Shown here one piece after another: positions 1 to 8,411 of a DNA stretch of 21,179 nucleotides. Position 1 is the first letter of the stretch. The number at the start of each line of letters is the position of its first letter. Source of the DNA: Fluviicola sp. (GTDB taxonomy: Bacteria > Bacteroidota > Bacteroidia > Flavobacteriales_D > Crocinitomicaceae); assembly GCF_030151805.1 (NCBI RefSeq), contig NZ_JASLCN010000048.1, positions 1 through 21,179 of the forward strand. Direction: 5' to 3'. Position numbers and translations under genes: made by a program. A model generated the notes under the pieces. It was not told the origin of the DNA, did no database searches, and saw only the letters and a list, made by a program, of their open reading frames with translations.

Positions 1-165
1 TATGATCAGGTGCTTTTATTCTGTCCGACCAATGCAAAGGTCGAACTGCATCATTACCTGATCAGAGAGACTCGTTTTCAGCATGTAAAAATAACTGTGG
101 AACCGGCAGATAAAATGACGGAAAACGAAAAAAATGCATTTGTGAAAAAGTATTTCAATAAGTAA
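1..165 (+). CDS. C-terminal fragment of an unidentified protein
   Basis: Frame 1 is open from the first base to a TAA at 163-165 and gives 54 residues, so this is the 3' end of a gene starting before the window. The fragment begins YDQVLLFCPTNAKVELHHYL and ends FVKKYFNK. A hydrophobic strand (VLLFCP), a helix, another strand (VKITVEPADKMT) and a final helix suggest an alpha/beta domain. The layout loosely recalls the C-terminus of host-attachment/baeRF-type release-factor-like proteins, where a strand is followed by a 'DKDLT'-like turn and a last helix, but this is only a resemblance. The stop lies 22 bp from the stop of the convergent RND gene and no terminator hairpin is visible between them. 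Codon use looks native. Confidence 0.6.
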   Translation, partial: YDQVLLFCPTNAKVELHHYLIRETRFQHVKITVEPADKMTENEKNAFVKKYFNK

Positions 166-187
166 TTCTCCCGGAAAGAAACAACTT

Positions 188-3100
188 TTAATCCTCAGCT
201 TCAGGCGGAGTATCTTCAGAAGGTGCTTCCAAAACAACTTTTGTCCGTTTCTTTTCCAGCCACAAATAAAGTGGCGGAATGAGAATCGGTGCGAAAATCA
301 AGGTACTGGTCAAACCTCCGATGATGACAGTTGCCAGCGGTCTTTGCACATCAGAACCAATTCCGGATGAAATAGCCGCGGGAACCAAACCGATAATCGC
401 AACGATCAAAATAGATAACAAGGCGCGTAATTGTTCCTTGGAAGCATCCAGTACGTTTTCCTTTAATTCCCTGTCAATTAATAACGTGCGGTTAATTGCT
501 GAAACGAGTAATACACCCGCCATGACCGAAATTCCGAAAATACTCACGAATCCAACTCCGGCAGAAACATTGAAGTAATAACCTCTGATCAATAGTGCCA
601 GGATTCCACCACCAAGAGCAAACAGGATACAACTCATTGTGACCATGGTGTGCGCAAAATTCTTGAACAACATGAAAAGGAACAGGAATACCAGGATAAT
701 AGTCAGTGGAATGGTAAATGCCAATTGTTTTCCGGCACGTTCCAGGTTTTCATACTGCCCTCCGTAAATGACTTCATATCCCTTCGGAACATGGATTTTT
801 GCGTCGATTTTCCGTTGCAATTCTTTTACAAAACCTCCCTGGTCGCGACCGTGAATATTGGTACGAACGGTTATCATCCGCTTACTTCCGTAGCGGTAAA
901 TATTCGTTTGTCCTTCCACAAAATGAATGTCTGCAAGTTGACTCATCGGGATCAGAGATCCGTTAGCTGCCGGCACCTGGAGATTTTTGATCGCATCAAT
1001 GGAATTACGGTATTCCGGTAAAAAACGGATCACAATATCGTAGCGTTTTGTTCCGTCATACAAGGTCGAAATAGATTTTCCTCCGATAGCAGCTTCAATC
1101 ATGTTCTGGATATCAGCAATGTTGATTCCGAAGCGGGCAGCCGCCGGACGATTGATATCAATTGCCAATTGTTCCTGCGGTCCTTCCTGTTCAATATTCA
1201 CATTATCGGCTCCACGGGTTTGTTTCACAATTTCCGCAATGCTGTCTGCTTTCTGGCGCATCATTCCAAGGTCGTTCCCAACGATGGAAATTGCGAGATC
1301 GGCCGCACTTCCGGTTACAATTTCCATGACCTGGTCGATGATCGGCTGACCGGAAGAAAATTGAACGGCGGGCAGTTGCTGTTTCAAATCGGTTTTGATC
1401 TTTTCAACGAGTTCTTTTTTGGTAATCGTATGGCTCCAGGTGTCGTAATCGTTCAAACCGATCAAAATCTCGTTTCTGTTTGCCGGAAAAGGATCCGTTC
1501 CGTCATCATTTCGCCCGGTTTGAGTAATTACAAAGGCAATTTGTGGGTATTTGGCAATGATTTTACGGATTTTCGGAGCGTATTTGGCGTTTTCCTGGAT
1601 CGTTATTCCTGCGGGGAAATTACCGCGTAAGAAGATAGAACCTTCATCCAGCGGAGGTAAAAATTCTGTTCCGAGTTTCAACCCGAACAAGACACAAACC
1701 AACACAATTGAAAAACCGATAATAACCGTTTTTTTGTAGCGGACCAAAAGCGCATTCAGTACTTTGGAATAGGCTTTGGAAAGATTATCGAGAATAAAAT
1801 TCTTATGTTCTTTCAGCGGTTTATCCGCGTTGGTGACCGCTTTGCGATAGACAAATGAAATCAGAATCGGGATAAAAGTTAAAGCGGCAACCATCGAACC
1901 TATCACGGCAAAAGCAAGCGTCAGAGCCATTGGAGAGAAGAGTTTTCCTTCTACACGAGTCATGAGCAAAATCGGCATGTAGGCAAGAATAATGATGGTT
2001 ACGGAAAAGAAAATTTCCCGGCCCACTTCCTGTGCAGCCAGCATCGTAATCTTGACGATTCCCTGCTTTTTTTCTTCTATTGATGCAGTTCTGTATTTCC
2101 GGATAAGGTGTTCTGCCATCACACAGGCTCCATCCACAATAATTCCGAAATCAATTGCACCTAAAGACAATAAATTGGCAGGAATGCCGGTCATTTTCAT
2201 CAGGATAAAAGCAAAGAACAGGGAAAAGGGAATAGTTAAAGCCACAACCAATGCACTCCGGATACTTCCCAGGAAGAAAATAAGCAGGATGATCACAATC
2301 GAAATACCTTCAAACAAGGTATGAGCAACGGTTTCCAAAGAATGATCAATCAAAAAGCTGCGATCGTATAACGGGCGCAAATGAATGCCTTCCGGTAATT
2401 CACTGTCCTGTAAATCGGCCATTTTTTCTTTGAGGGTTAACAACACCTCACTTGGGTTTTCATACCGGCGGAGCAGGATAATTCCTTCCACACCGCTATT
2501 CACGTCGATTTTATCTTTTGGAACACGATATCCCAACACACCGCTCGGAGGTGGTGGCGTAATTTCGACAGTGGCAACATCTTTCACGAAAACGGGAACA
2601 CCATTCTCTGATTTCACCACAATATTCCGGATATCTTCTTCTGTTTTGACAGCTCCCAAACCACGTACTGCAAACCCTTGTCCGCCTCTTGCAATAATAT
2701 TACCACCGGTGTTTTGATTATTCGCATCCACAGAATTCATCACTTCCTGCAACGTCAGGTTGTATTTCCGCAATTTTTCGGGCGAAGTAATGATGTGAAA
2801 TTGTTTCAGCGGACCACCGAAGGTAACCACGTCTGCAACTCCTGCAACTTGAAGTAGTGCGGGTTTAATGACCCAATCCTGCAAATCTCTCAGTTCAGAT
2901 TGACTATAATTTGCCGGAGCTTCTACGGAATAGCGGTAGATTTCACCGACAGCCGTACTCAAGGGAGCAAGTTCCGGCGAAACGCCATCGGGAAGTTCTG
3001 CAGCAGACAAACGTTCAATGACTTGCTGACGGGCAAAATAATCGTTGGTTCCGTCCTTGAATGTCAGCTGAACAACCGATAAACCGAAAATCGTCCGGCT

Positions 3101-3349
3101 TCTTCTGTCAAGTACATTGGGAGTATTCTGTAAAGCGCGTTCGATCGGAACAGTCACTTGCTGCTCGACTTCTTCAGCAGCGCGGCCCTGGTATTGAGCT
3201 ACCACAATGACGTTGGTATCAGCAATATCAGGATACGCTTCGATCTTTAACTGGGTGAAGCACCAATAACCAATGGACATCAATACAAAGCTGATAGCAA
3301 TAACCGCCCAACGGTTACGAAGGCTAAAAAGAAGTAAGTTTTTAATCAT
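188..3349 (-). CDS. CzcA/CusA-family heavy-metal efflux RND pump (HME-RND)
   Basis: This 1053-residue protein is the inner-membrane, proton-driven pump of a tripartite heavy-metal exporter. The layout is typical RND: TM1 near residues 12-32, a large periplasmic porter loop, a TM2-TM6 block at about 340-500, a second periplasmic loop, and TM8-TM12 at about 875-1035. TM4 carries D400-FGIIV-D406-GACVMA-E413, the proton-relay signature of CzcA-type pumps (D402/D408/E415 in Cupriavidus CzcA). CusA-type Cu/Ag pumps have a different TM4 motif, so divalent Zn/Co/Cd/Ni is the more likely substrate class; that is inference. The C-terminal tail is acidic (EAPSEDTPPEAED). The ATG directly abuts the stop of the DUF190 gene with no gap, so this is the last gene of a four-gene operon with adaptor and outer-membrane factor upstream. 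The length is usual for the family and no defect is seen. Confidence 0.95.
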   Translation of the reverse strand: MIKNLLLFSLRNRWAVIAISFVLMSIGYWCFTQLKIEAYPDIADTNVIVVAQYQGRAAEEVEQQVTVPIERALQNTPNVLDRRSRTIFGLSVVQLTFKDGTNDYFARQQVIERLSAAELPDGVSPELAPLSTAVGEIYRYSVEAPANYSQSELRDLQDWVIKPALLQVAGVADVVTFGGPLKQFHIITSPEKLRKYNLTLQEVMNSVDANNQNTGGNIIARGGQGFAVRGLGAVKTEEDIRNIVVKSENGVPVFVKDVATVEITPPPPSGVLGYRVPKDKIDVNSGVEGIILLRRYENPSEVLLTLKEKMADLQDSELPEGIHLRPLYDRSFLIDHSLETVAHTLFEGISIVIILLIFFLGSIRSALVVALTIPFSLFFAFILMKMTGIPANLLSLGAIDFGIIVDGACVMAEHLIRKYRTASIEEKKQGIVKITMLAAQEVGREIFFSVTIIILAYMPILLMTRVEGKLFSPMALTLAFAVIGSMVAALTFIPILISFVYRKAVTNADKPLKEHKNFILDNLSKAYSKVLNALLVRYKKTVIIGFSIVLVCVLFGLKLGTEFLPPLDEGSIFLRGNFPAGITIQENAKYAPKIRKIIAKYPQIAFVITQTGRNDDGTDPFPANRNEILIGLNDYDTWSHTITKKELVEKIKTDLKQQLPAVQFSSGQPIIDQVMEIVTGSAADLAISIVGNDLGMMRQKADSIAEIVKQTRGADNVNIEQEGPQEQLAIDINRPAAARFGINIADIQNMIEAAIGGKSISTLYDGTKRYDIVIRFLPEYRNSIDAIKNLQVPAANGSLIPMSQLADIHFVEGQTNIYRYGSKRMITVRTNIHGRDQGGFVKELQRKIDAKIHVPKGYEVIYGGQYENLERAGKQLAFTIPLTIILVFLFLFMLFKNFAHTMVTMSCILFALGGGILALLIRGYYFNVSAGVGFVSIFGISVMAGVLLVSAINRTLLIDRELKENVLDASKEQLRALLSILIVAIIGLVPAAISSGIGSDVQRPLATVIIGGLTSTLIFAPILIPPLYLWLEKKRTKVVLEAPSEDTPPEAED

Positions 3350-3652
3350 CTAATCCCAATTTTCGACCTTGTATGTAACAATGAAGCCATTTTTTAATTC
3401 TTTTCTGAGCGCCGTTAATGCTGCCCGTACCTTATTCTCCTCATCGGTGAATGTAATCATGATCGGTGTTTCGTCAAAACTGAACAGGTCATTCGGACGA
3501 TTCAGATACTGGTGTTTTCCGTATCCCAATCTCCCACGAAAGACAGTAGCTCCCTGGATATTCTGACGAATCAAAAATGCGAGGATGAATTCATATTGCG
3601 GCTGTGAACCATGCAAATTATCCTGATCTATGTATATCTGAGCTTGTAACAT
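3350..3652 (-). CDS. DUF190 family PII-like protein in the efflux operon
   Basis: This 100-residue cytosolic protein matches the DUF190 family, which has a ferredoxin-like, PII/CutA-type trimeric fold. Visible hallmarks are an N-terminal strand (AQIYIDQDN), a helix (YEFILAFLIRQ), then GATVFRGRLGYGKHQ, the conserved 'GATV.RG..G.G' turn, followed by a strand with DETPIMITFTDEENKVRAAL. DUF190 genes are often found beside membrane transporters such as CrcB and RND pumps. The molecular role is not established here; a ligand-sensing or pump-modulating PII-like role is inference. It lies between the adaptor gene (36 bp upstream) and the RND gene, whose ATG follows its TAG immediately, so the two are probably translationally coupled. 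No SD sequence is seen. Confidence 0.88.
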   Translation of the reverse strand: MLQAQIYIDQDNLHGSQPQYEFILAFLIRQNIQGATVFRGRLGYGKHQYLNRPNDLFSFDETPIMITFTDEENKVRAALTALRKELKNGFIVTYKVENWD

Positions 3653-3688
3653 CCGATGGTGTTTTTGATGAAGACTTTTCTCTTTTTG

Positions 3689-4696
3689 CTAATACCCGAA
3701 GCTCAACCCTTTTAATTGCATTACTCCTTTGACAGCTACCTTTTCATTTTTTCTCAGACCGCTGAAAATAATGATGCGATCTCCGATTTCATCCCCGATA
3801 ACTACATTCCGACGTTCGAATGTATTACCGGTGCGCACAAAGACATAGTTTTGTCCCTGAATCGTAATAACGGCACTTTTCGATACACTCAGAACATCTC
3901 CTTCACTGATTCCGAAGGAAATGGTTGCGAACATTCCGGCTTTGAGTTTATTGTTTGCATTATTGACGCTTACACGGAGTTTGACCATGCGGGTAGCATT
4001 GTCGACCATGTCAGCCACATCTTCTATTTTTCCGGAGAAAGGTTCATTCGGATACGCGGTGAATGTAACAGAACAAGAGCTTCCTTCTTTCACCTTTCCG
4101 ATTTGATTTTCGGGAATGTCGCATACGATGTAAGCCGTTCCGGGAACAGATCTTTTTAGTTTTTCAGGATGAAAACCACCTGCTTTCAACTTTGTTTCGT
4201 GTTCAATGATTGCAGCCCGTTCATTTGCCAGATTGGTTTTCTCAATAGCGAGTGCTGTTTGTGCTTCCAGTAAATCTCTTCCGGTTGCTGCTCCGTGTTG
4301 TTGCAAATCTTTGATTCGATCCAGCTCGGTTTTTCGTTGTTTGATAGATACTTCCTGAATCTGGATGATATTGATCTGATGCTGCAGCAACTGCGTATAA
4401 TTTCCTGCCAGTTCCGGATTTGCAAACAGAATAATCGGCTGGGAAGCACCTTCCTCAGATCTGAGAACAATGGCGGAAACGTTTGCCGGAGCTGTAATCT
4501 CGGCATCCAGAAGACTGCTTCCGCAAGTTTCGGTTTCAAAGAAAGAACAACTTTTCTGTGAAGGAAACACGATGTTTACTCCGTTATTTTCTACCGTTGG
4601 AGTAGCGTCGTCGACAACATCGACAGGTTGTTCTTTCCGGGCACAAGAGAAAAACAAAGCAGTTATGATCGTACTGTATAGATAAATTCGTTTCAT
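3689..4696 (-). CDS. Efflux RND periplasmic adaptor (HlyD/CusB-type membrane fusion lipoprotein)
   Basis: This is the periplasmic adaptor joining the RND pump to the outer-membrane channel. The N-terminus has a short hydrophobic signal and a lipobox-like FFSC with Cys18, so it is probably a lipoprotein. Residues about 100-170 form the alpha-helical hairpin (heptad-like, rich in Q/E/K, with LQQHGAATGRDLLEAQTAL, typical of 'G.is..el..a...l' adaptors). Residues 185-265 form the beta-barrel with IPENQIGKVKEG and LKAGMFATI, and 270-335 the membrane-proximal domain with VFVRTGNTFERRNV. At 335 aa it is somewhat short for the family. Besides Cys18 there are Cys50, Cys58, Cys192 and Cys208; Cys50/Cys58 precede the barrel-sandwich and could bind metal or form a disulfide (inference). 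It starts 4 bp after the tolC-like gene ends, within the same operon. Confidence 0.92.
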   Translation of the reverse strand: MKRIYLYSTIITALFFSCARKEQPVDVVDDATPTVENNGVNIVFPSQKSCSFFETETCGSSLLDAEITAPANVSAIVLRSEEGASQPIILFANPELAGNYTQLLQHQINIIQIQEVSIKQRKTELDRIKDLQQHGAATGRDLLEAQTALAIEKTNLANERAAIIEHETKLKAGGFHPEKLKRSVPGTAYIVCDIPENQIGKVKEGSSCSVTFTAYPNEPFSGKIEDVADMVDNATRMVKLRVSVNNANNKLKAGMFATISFGISEGDVLSVSKSAVITIQGQNYVFVRTGNTFERRNVVIGDEIGDRIIIFSGLRKNEKVAVKGVMQLKGLSFGY

Positions 4697-4700
4697 TTTT

Positions 4701-5954
4701 TTATTGTGCTAATTGATTGATGTATCCTGAAACATAAAGTAAGCGGATATAACTTTGTTTATATACCTGCATGGTTTCATAATATTGTTGTTGTGTTTCC
4801 AGCCAGCTTCGTTGTGCTTCCAGAAAGTCTACAATGGTGGTTCCGCCCCGTAAATAAGAATACTTCACACTCGTCAGAATCTTTTCAGATTGAGCCAGCA
4901 GCTTATCAAACTTTGTCAGGTTGGTCTGTTGGGTCTGATAGAGCTGGTATGCTGTCATTAATTCCGTTTGCACCTGGACCTGGGTAGTTTGTAGCTGTTG
5001 CTCGGCTTGTTGTTTGAGCACAACTGCTTTTTTGATTTCTCCTTGATTCCGTGAGAAAACAGGAAGCTCGATCGTTCCGTAAATTCCAACGTAAGGGATG
5101 GTATTTTGCGGGTTGTAAATTACTCCCAGTTCGGGTTGCGGCCACGCAAATGCTTTTTGTAAATGAATGTTGGCGTCTGATACGGTAACTACCGATTTCA
5201 ATGCCTGAACATCACTTCGGGAGGTCAGGGCTTGTTTCAGCAAGGAATCTAAACTTGTGGGCAGTTGATACAGGAAACGATCACTGGTATCAATACTGAT
5301 TGTTTCAGTAGTACCCATCAGGAATTGCAGTTTCACCAATGCATTTTGATAGGTTTGTTCCGCCGATTTCAATTGAAGTGCGTACTGATCGGCTAAAAGG
5401 GTCGTGCGGATTAATTCCGTTTCCGTAATGACCTGGTTTTTATATCTGAGTTGGTTTACGACCACTAAACTATCGGTGTTGTTCTTTGCTTCCGTCAGGA
5501 GATCCAGCTGCTTGCGGCTTGTCCATACGTCCAGCCATTGAGTGGCTACATCCTGGAACAAGTTTCGCTCAGCTTCCTTGATGATTTTCTGTTCAAGCAA
5601 TACATTTTGCTCAGCAACCTCGATCTTGTATTTCCTTTGAGCCGGTAATTGAAAGACTTTTGTAAGCTGCCACCAAACCTGCCGGTTTTGCCCGCTGTAC
5701 CAATGGGTATTTGCAGGAAAATGCGAAGGCTGTGCCATATTGATTGTTTGGTTGTTCAGAACCAGGTTGGGTCTCAGAGAAGCAGTAACAACGTCCGCTT
5801 CCGCAATGGCAACGTTGTATTGCTGCGGTTTTAATACAGGACTGCTGTTTCTGGCAGTTTGTAAAGCTTTCTGTAAACTGTAGGGACCCGTCTGCGACCA
5901 AATTGAAGGTATCGATAACAACAGAATGATTGATATTAATAACCGGTTTTGCAT
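4701..5954 (-). CDS. TolC-family outer-membrane efflux channel
   Basis: This outer-membrane factor completes the tripartite efflux system. From the ATG at 5954 it has 417 residues. The start MQNRLLISIILLLSIPSIWSQ is a clean signal peptide ending at S-Q, typical of Bacteroidota. The mature part begins with YSLQKALQTARNSSPVLKPQQ, the usual first helix of TolC-like proteins, and has two similar coiled-coil halves (A/Q/L/E-rich helices, for example LDLLTEAKNNTDSLVV and a C-terminal TTIVDFLEAQRSWLETQQQ). An in-frame ATG at 5981 and a TTG at 5987 allow a longer N-terminus. I prefer 5954 because it gives a compact signal peptide, an A-rich leader and room for a promoter. It is the first gene of the minus-strand operon and is followed after 4 bp by the adaptor gene. 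Confidence 0.93.
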   Translation of the reverse strand: MQNRLLISIILLLSIPSIWSQTGPYSLQKALQTARNSSPVLKPQQYNVAIAEADVVTASLRPNLVLNNQTINMAQPSHFPANTHWYSGQNRQVWWQLTKVFQLPAQRKYKIEVAEQNVLLEQKIIKEAERNLFQDVATQWLDVWTSRKQLDLLTEAKNNTDSLVVVNQLRYKNQVITETELIRTTLLADQYALQLKSAEQTYQNALVKLQFLMGTTETISIDTSDRFLYQLPTSLDSLLKQALTSRSDVQALKSVVTVSDANIHLQKAFAWPQPELGVIYNPQNTIPYVGIYGTIELPVFSRNQGEIKKAVVLKQQAEQQLQTTQVQVQTELMTAYQLYQTQQTNLTKFDKLLAQSEKILTSVKYSYLRGGTTIVDFLEAQRSWLETQQQYYETMQVYKQSYIRLLYVSGYINQLAQ

Positions 5955-5984
5955 AACGTTCCGTTGTTTGGTATTCAACATCTG

Positions 5985-5992
5985 CAAAAGTC
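5985..5992 (-). promoter_or_regulatory. Possible -7 box of the efflux operon
   Basis: On the minus strand GACTTTTG matches 7 of 8 positions of the Bacteroidota -7 consensus TAnnTTTG. It lies 31 bp upstream of the preferred tolC ATG. No good -33 box is seen, but the ATTAGA direct repeats begin 23 bp further upstream, which is where an activator would replace a weak -33 element. The call rests mainly on this geometry. Confidence 0.3.
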
Positions 5993-6012
5993 CGGCTTAA
6001 AAAGGAGCAGGG

Positions 6013-6055
6013 CTATTAGAGACTTTATATAAAATCATTAGAAAACCATTAGAAA
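6013..6055 (-). promoter_or_regulatory. Phased direct repeats: candidate OmpR-type operator
   Basis: The hexamer ATTAGA (plus strand; TCTAAT on the minus strand) occurs at 6015-6020, 6037-6042 and 6048-6053. Start-to-start distances are 22 and 11 bp, whole multiples of a helical turn. The two outermost copies extend to CATTAGAAAA in tandem. Direct repeats at 10-11 bp spacing are the usual binding pattern of OmpR/PhoB-family response regulators. The site lies just upstream of the efflux operon, and such a regulator is encoded at 9776-10456. The assignment to that regulator is inference. Confidence 0.5.
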
Positions 6056-6163
6056 ATTATCCGGTAATAATCACGTAACAACAATTGATGAACTTCGTGC
6101 CGGATTTTACAATAGTGAAATAATGATTAATAACAATGAATAGTGTTCTAATATACTAGAATA

Positions 6164-8407
6164 ATGATGAAAAAACAATTAATATTTGTCGTAAGTTGCT
6201 TTTTAGCAGTTATTACGGCTTCTGGACAGGACATTGCGACCACCAGAAACGCTTCTGTAGGAAGTACGGTCACATTCAGGGGAGTTTCACTGAATGGAGC
6301 GGAATTACCGAATATCCGTTATATCCAGGATGCGACCGGCGGAATTGCCATTTATGGAACCAATTTAACGACGGTCCTTGAAGGAGATTCCGTATTGGTC
6401 ACCGGAACAATGACGAATTACAACAATTTGGTGGAAGTAACTCCTGTGACTTCGATCAGCGTCATTGCTTCTGTTTCCCTTCCGGATGCGCAAGTGATCA
6501 CAGATGTTTCTACGATCAGCGATTTACACGAGAGTGAATTGCTGCGTTTGGAGGCTTGCACTTTTGCGAACGGCGGAAGCACATTTGCAGGAAACACGAA
6601 TTACAATGTCACAATCGGCGGACAAACGTTCCAGGTGCGGATCCTCAATGGAAGTCCGTTAATCGGAGAAGTAATTCCCAGCGGAGAGGTTAACCTGACA
6701 GGAATTCTTTCACAATATTGTACTTCACCTGCTACGGGCTGTACTTCCGGTTATCAGTTATTATTGAGAACCATCAATGATATCGAGAGCACGTCGTCTA
6801 TTTACCTGACACAACCGATCAGTACTTCATCCATTAACACAACGGGATTCAGTATTAACTGGTCTACCAATATCGGAGGAACAAATTCCTACATCAAATA
6901 CGGGTTAACTCCTTCATTGGAATTGGGAACGCTTCCTGCCGGAAATACGGCAAATCATACAGTTGCATTGACTTCATTGTCTCCGGCAACCATTTATTAT
7001 GTACGTGCTTATTCCTGGAATGGGGCAGACAGCGCCGTTACCCTGGAACGTACATTTGCCACTCAGTCGCTTTCCTCCGGAGTTATTAAGGCTTATTTTA
7101 ACCGGTATACAAATACCAGTTATTCGACGGGTACCAATGCTGTTTACCTGAATCATCTGGTGGCGGATACCTTGGCGGCGTATATTGACCGCACACAGTT
7201 TTCGCTTGATATTTGTATTTACAACTGGGATTATTCCACTTACGGAGGTAAGATTGTAACGGCAGTGAATAATGCTTACACCCGTGGCGTGAAAGTACGG
7301 ATCATCAACGATGGAAGTACGGCAAATTTCGCCCTGAACAATCTCAATAACCAGATACCGGTTTTGACTTCTCCGCAAGGAAGCGATTATACCATTATGC
7401 ACAACAAGTTTGTGATCATGGATGCCAATGCGGCGAACGCGAATCTTCCGGTTGTTTGGACCGGATCTACCAATTTCACTTCCGGACAGTTGGTAGACGA
7501 TGCGAACAATGTCATCATTTTCCAGGACCAAAGTTTAGCACGTGGTTATAAAATGGAATTCGACGAAATGTGGGGCGATACAAGTCAGACGGCTCCTGCG
7601 AATATGGCTTTGTCGAAATTCGGTCAGTTTAAAACGGACAATACGCCTCACGAATATGTGATTGGCGGAAAGCGGGTTGAATCGTATTTCAGTCCGTCTG
7701 ACCAGGTGAATACACAAATCCTGAATACCATTGCATCGGCTGACGATGACTTGCATTTTGGAGTCATGGTGATCACGCGAACAGACCTGGCATATGCCAT
7801 TCGGGATCAGATTCAGCAGCAATCACTCGATGCAAAAGGAATGGTTGATGATGCCAATACGTCTTCTTCGCCGTATGGAATTCTTTCTCCGTCGATGGGG
7901 TCGAATCTTGCTGTGAACGGACACAATTGGATTTTTCACCACAAATACCTGGTTGTTGATGAATCCAATCCTGCTTCCGATCCGACGGTTCTTACCGGTT
8001 CGCACAACTGGAGTAACGGAGCCGATCAAAAGAACGATGAGAATACGGTAATCGTTCACGATGCTTCAATTGCAAATCAGTATTACCAGGAATTTATGGG
8101 CAGATGGTGTGAACGAAACGGTGGTAATTGCCTGTTAGGTTTGAAAGAACTGACCGGAGAAGAAAAAATATTGGTGTATCCGAACCCGAATAAAGGTTCC
8201 TTCGTGCTTTACGTAACAGGTGATGGAAGTGTTGCCGAATTGCGCCTGACGGATATGACCGGAAAACAGGTTTACCTGGTTGAAACACCAACGGAACAGG
8301 GAGAAAACACATTGAACATTGCAACACCGGCGCTCAAACCGGGAGTTTACCTGTTGAATTATACGATGAACGGAAGAACTTCAACTTCCCGGATTGTGAT
8401 AGAGTAA
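6164..8407 (+). CDS. Secreted PLD-superfamily protein (two HKD motifs) with T9SS sorting domain
   Basis: This 747-residue exported protein probably hydrolyses phosphodiester bonds in lipids or nucleic acids. The order is: signal peptide 1-22 (MMKKQLIFVVSCFLAVITAS, then GQ); a beta-rich region 23-210 resembling the OB-fold/DUF5689-type modules of secreted Bacteroidota nucleases; a fibronectin type III-like module at about 215-300; and a PLD catalytic region at 305-650. Both halves of the active site are intact: H413-N-K415-FVIM-D420 followed by GSTNF, and H592-H-K594-YLVV-D599 followed by GSHNWS. The C-terminal ~80 residues (ILVYPNPNKGSF ... LKPGVYLLNY ... RIVIE) are a type A T9SS sorting domain, so it is released or anchored at the surface. 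Substrate is unknown. It starts with ATG-ATG at 6164 and converges on the kinase gene with 4 bp between stops. It separates the efflux operon from its possible regulator. Confidence 0.88.
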   Translation: MMKKQLIFVVSCFLAVITASGQDIATTRNASVGSTVTFRGVSLNGAELPNIRYIQDATGGIAIYGTNLTTVLEGDSVLVTGTMTNYNNLVEVTPVTSISVIASVSLPDAQVITDVSTISDLHESELLRLEACTFANGGSTFAGNTNYNVTIGGQTFQVRILNGSPLIGEVIPSGEVNLTGILSQYCTSPATGCTSGYQLLLRTINDIESTSSIYLTQPISTSSINTTGFSINWSTNIGGTNSYIKYGLTPSLELGTLPAGNTANHTVALTSLSPATIYYVRAYSWNGADSAVTLERTFATQSLSSGVIKAYFNRYTNTSYSTGTNAVYLNHLVADTLAAYIDRTQFSLDICIYNWDYSTYGGKIVTAVNNAYTRGVKVRIINDGSTANFALNNLNNQIPVLTSPQGSDYTIMHNKFVIMDANAANANLPVVWTGSTNFTSGQLVDDANNVIIFQDQSLARGYKMEFDEMWGDTSQTAPANMALSKFGQFKTDNTPHEYVIGGKRVESYFSPSDQVNTQILNTIASADDDLHFGVMVITRTDLAYAIRDQIQQQSLDAKGMVDDANTSSSPYGILSPSMGSNLAVNGHNWIFHHKYLVVDESNPASDPTVLTGSHNWSNGADQKNDENTVIVHDASIANQYYQEFMGRWCERNGGNCLLGLKELTGEEKILVYPNPNKGSFVLYVTGDGSVAELRLTDMTGKQVYLVETPTEQGENTLNIATPALKPGVYLLNYTMNGRTSTSRIVIE

Positions 8408-8411
8408 AATT

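Noticed and set aside
279..3082. Several plus-strand open frames of 60-153 codons
   Set aside because: They lie antisense to the RND gene, have no recognisable motifs and follow from its codon composition.
188..5954. Copper/silver (Cus) assignment of the first efflux operon
   Set aside because: TM4 has the DFGxxVDGxxxxxE signature of CzcA-type pumps, not the CusA-type motif, so a cus gene symbol was not given.
6033..6078. TTG-19-TAATTTTC promoter on the minus strand for the efflux operon
   Set aside because: It would place the ATTAGA repeats at or downstream of the -7 box, which does not fit an activator site; the region is AT-rich and the match may be chance.
6146..6161. TTCTA-N6-TAGAA inverted repeat before the PLD start codon as a separate operator
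   Set aside because: It is only 5-bp arms in AT-rich DNA directly at the start codon; noted in a finding but not strong enough as a feature.
6974..8327. Minus-strand frames of 77-185 codons inside the PLD gene
   Set aside because: They are antisense to a gene with full domain support, and the translations are low-complexity, with no start context.
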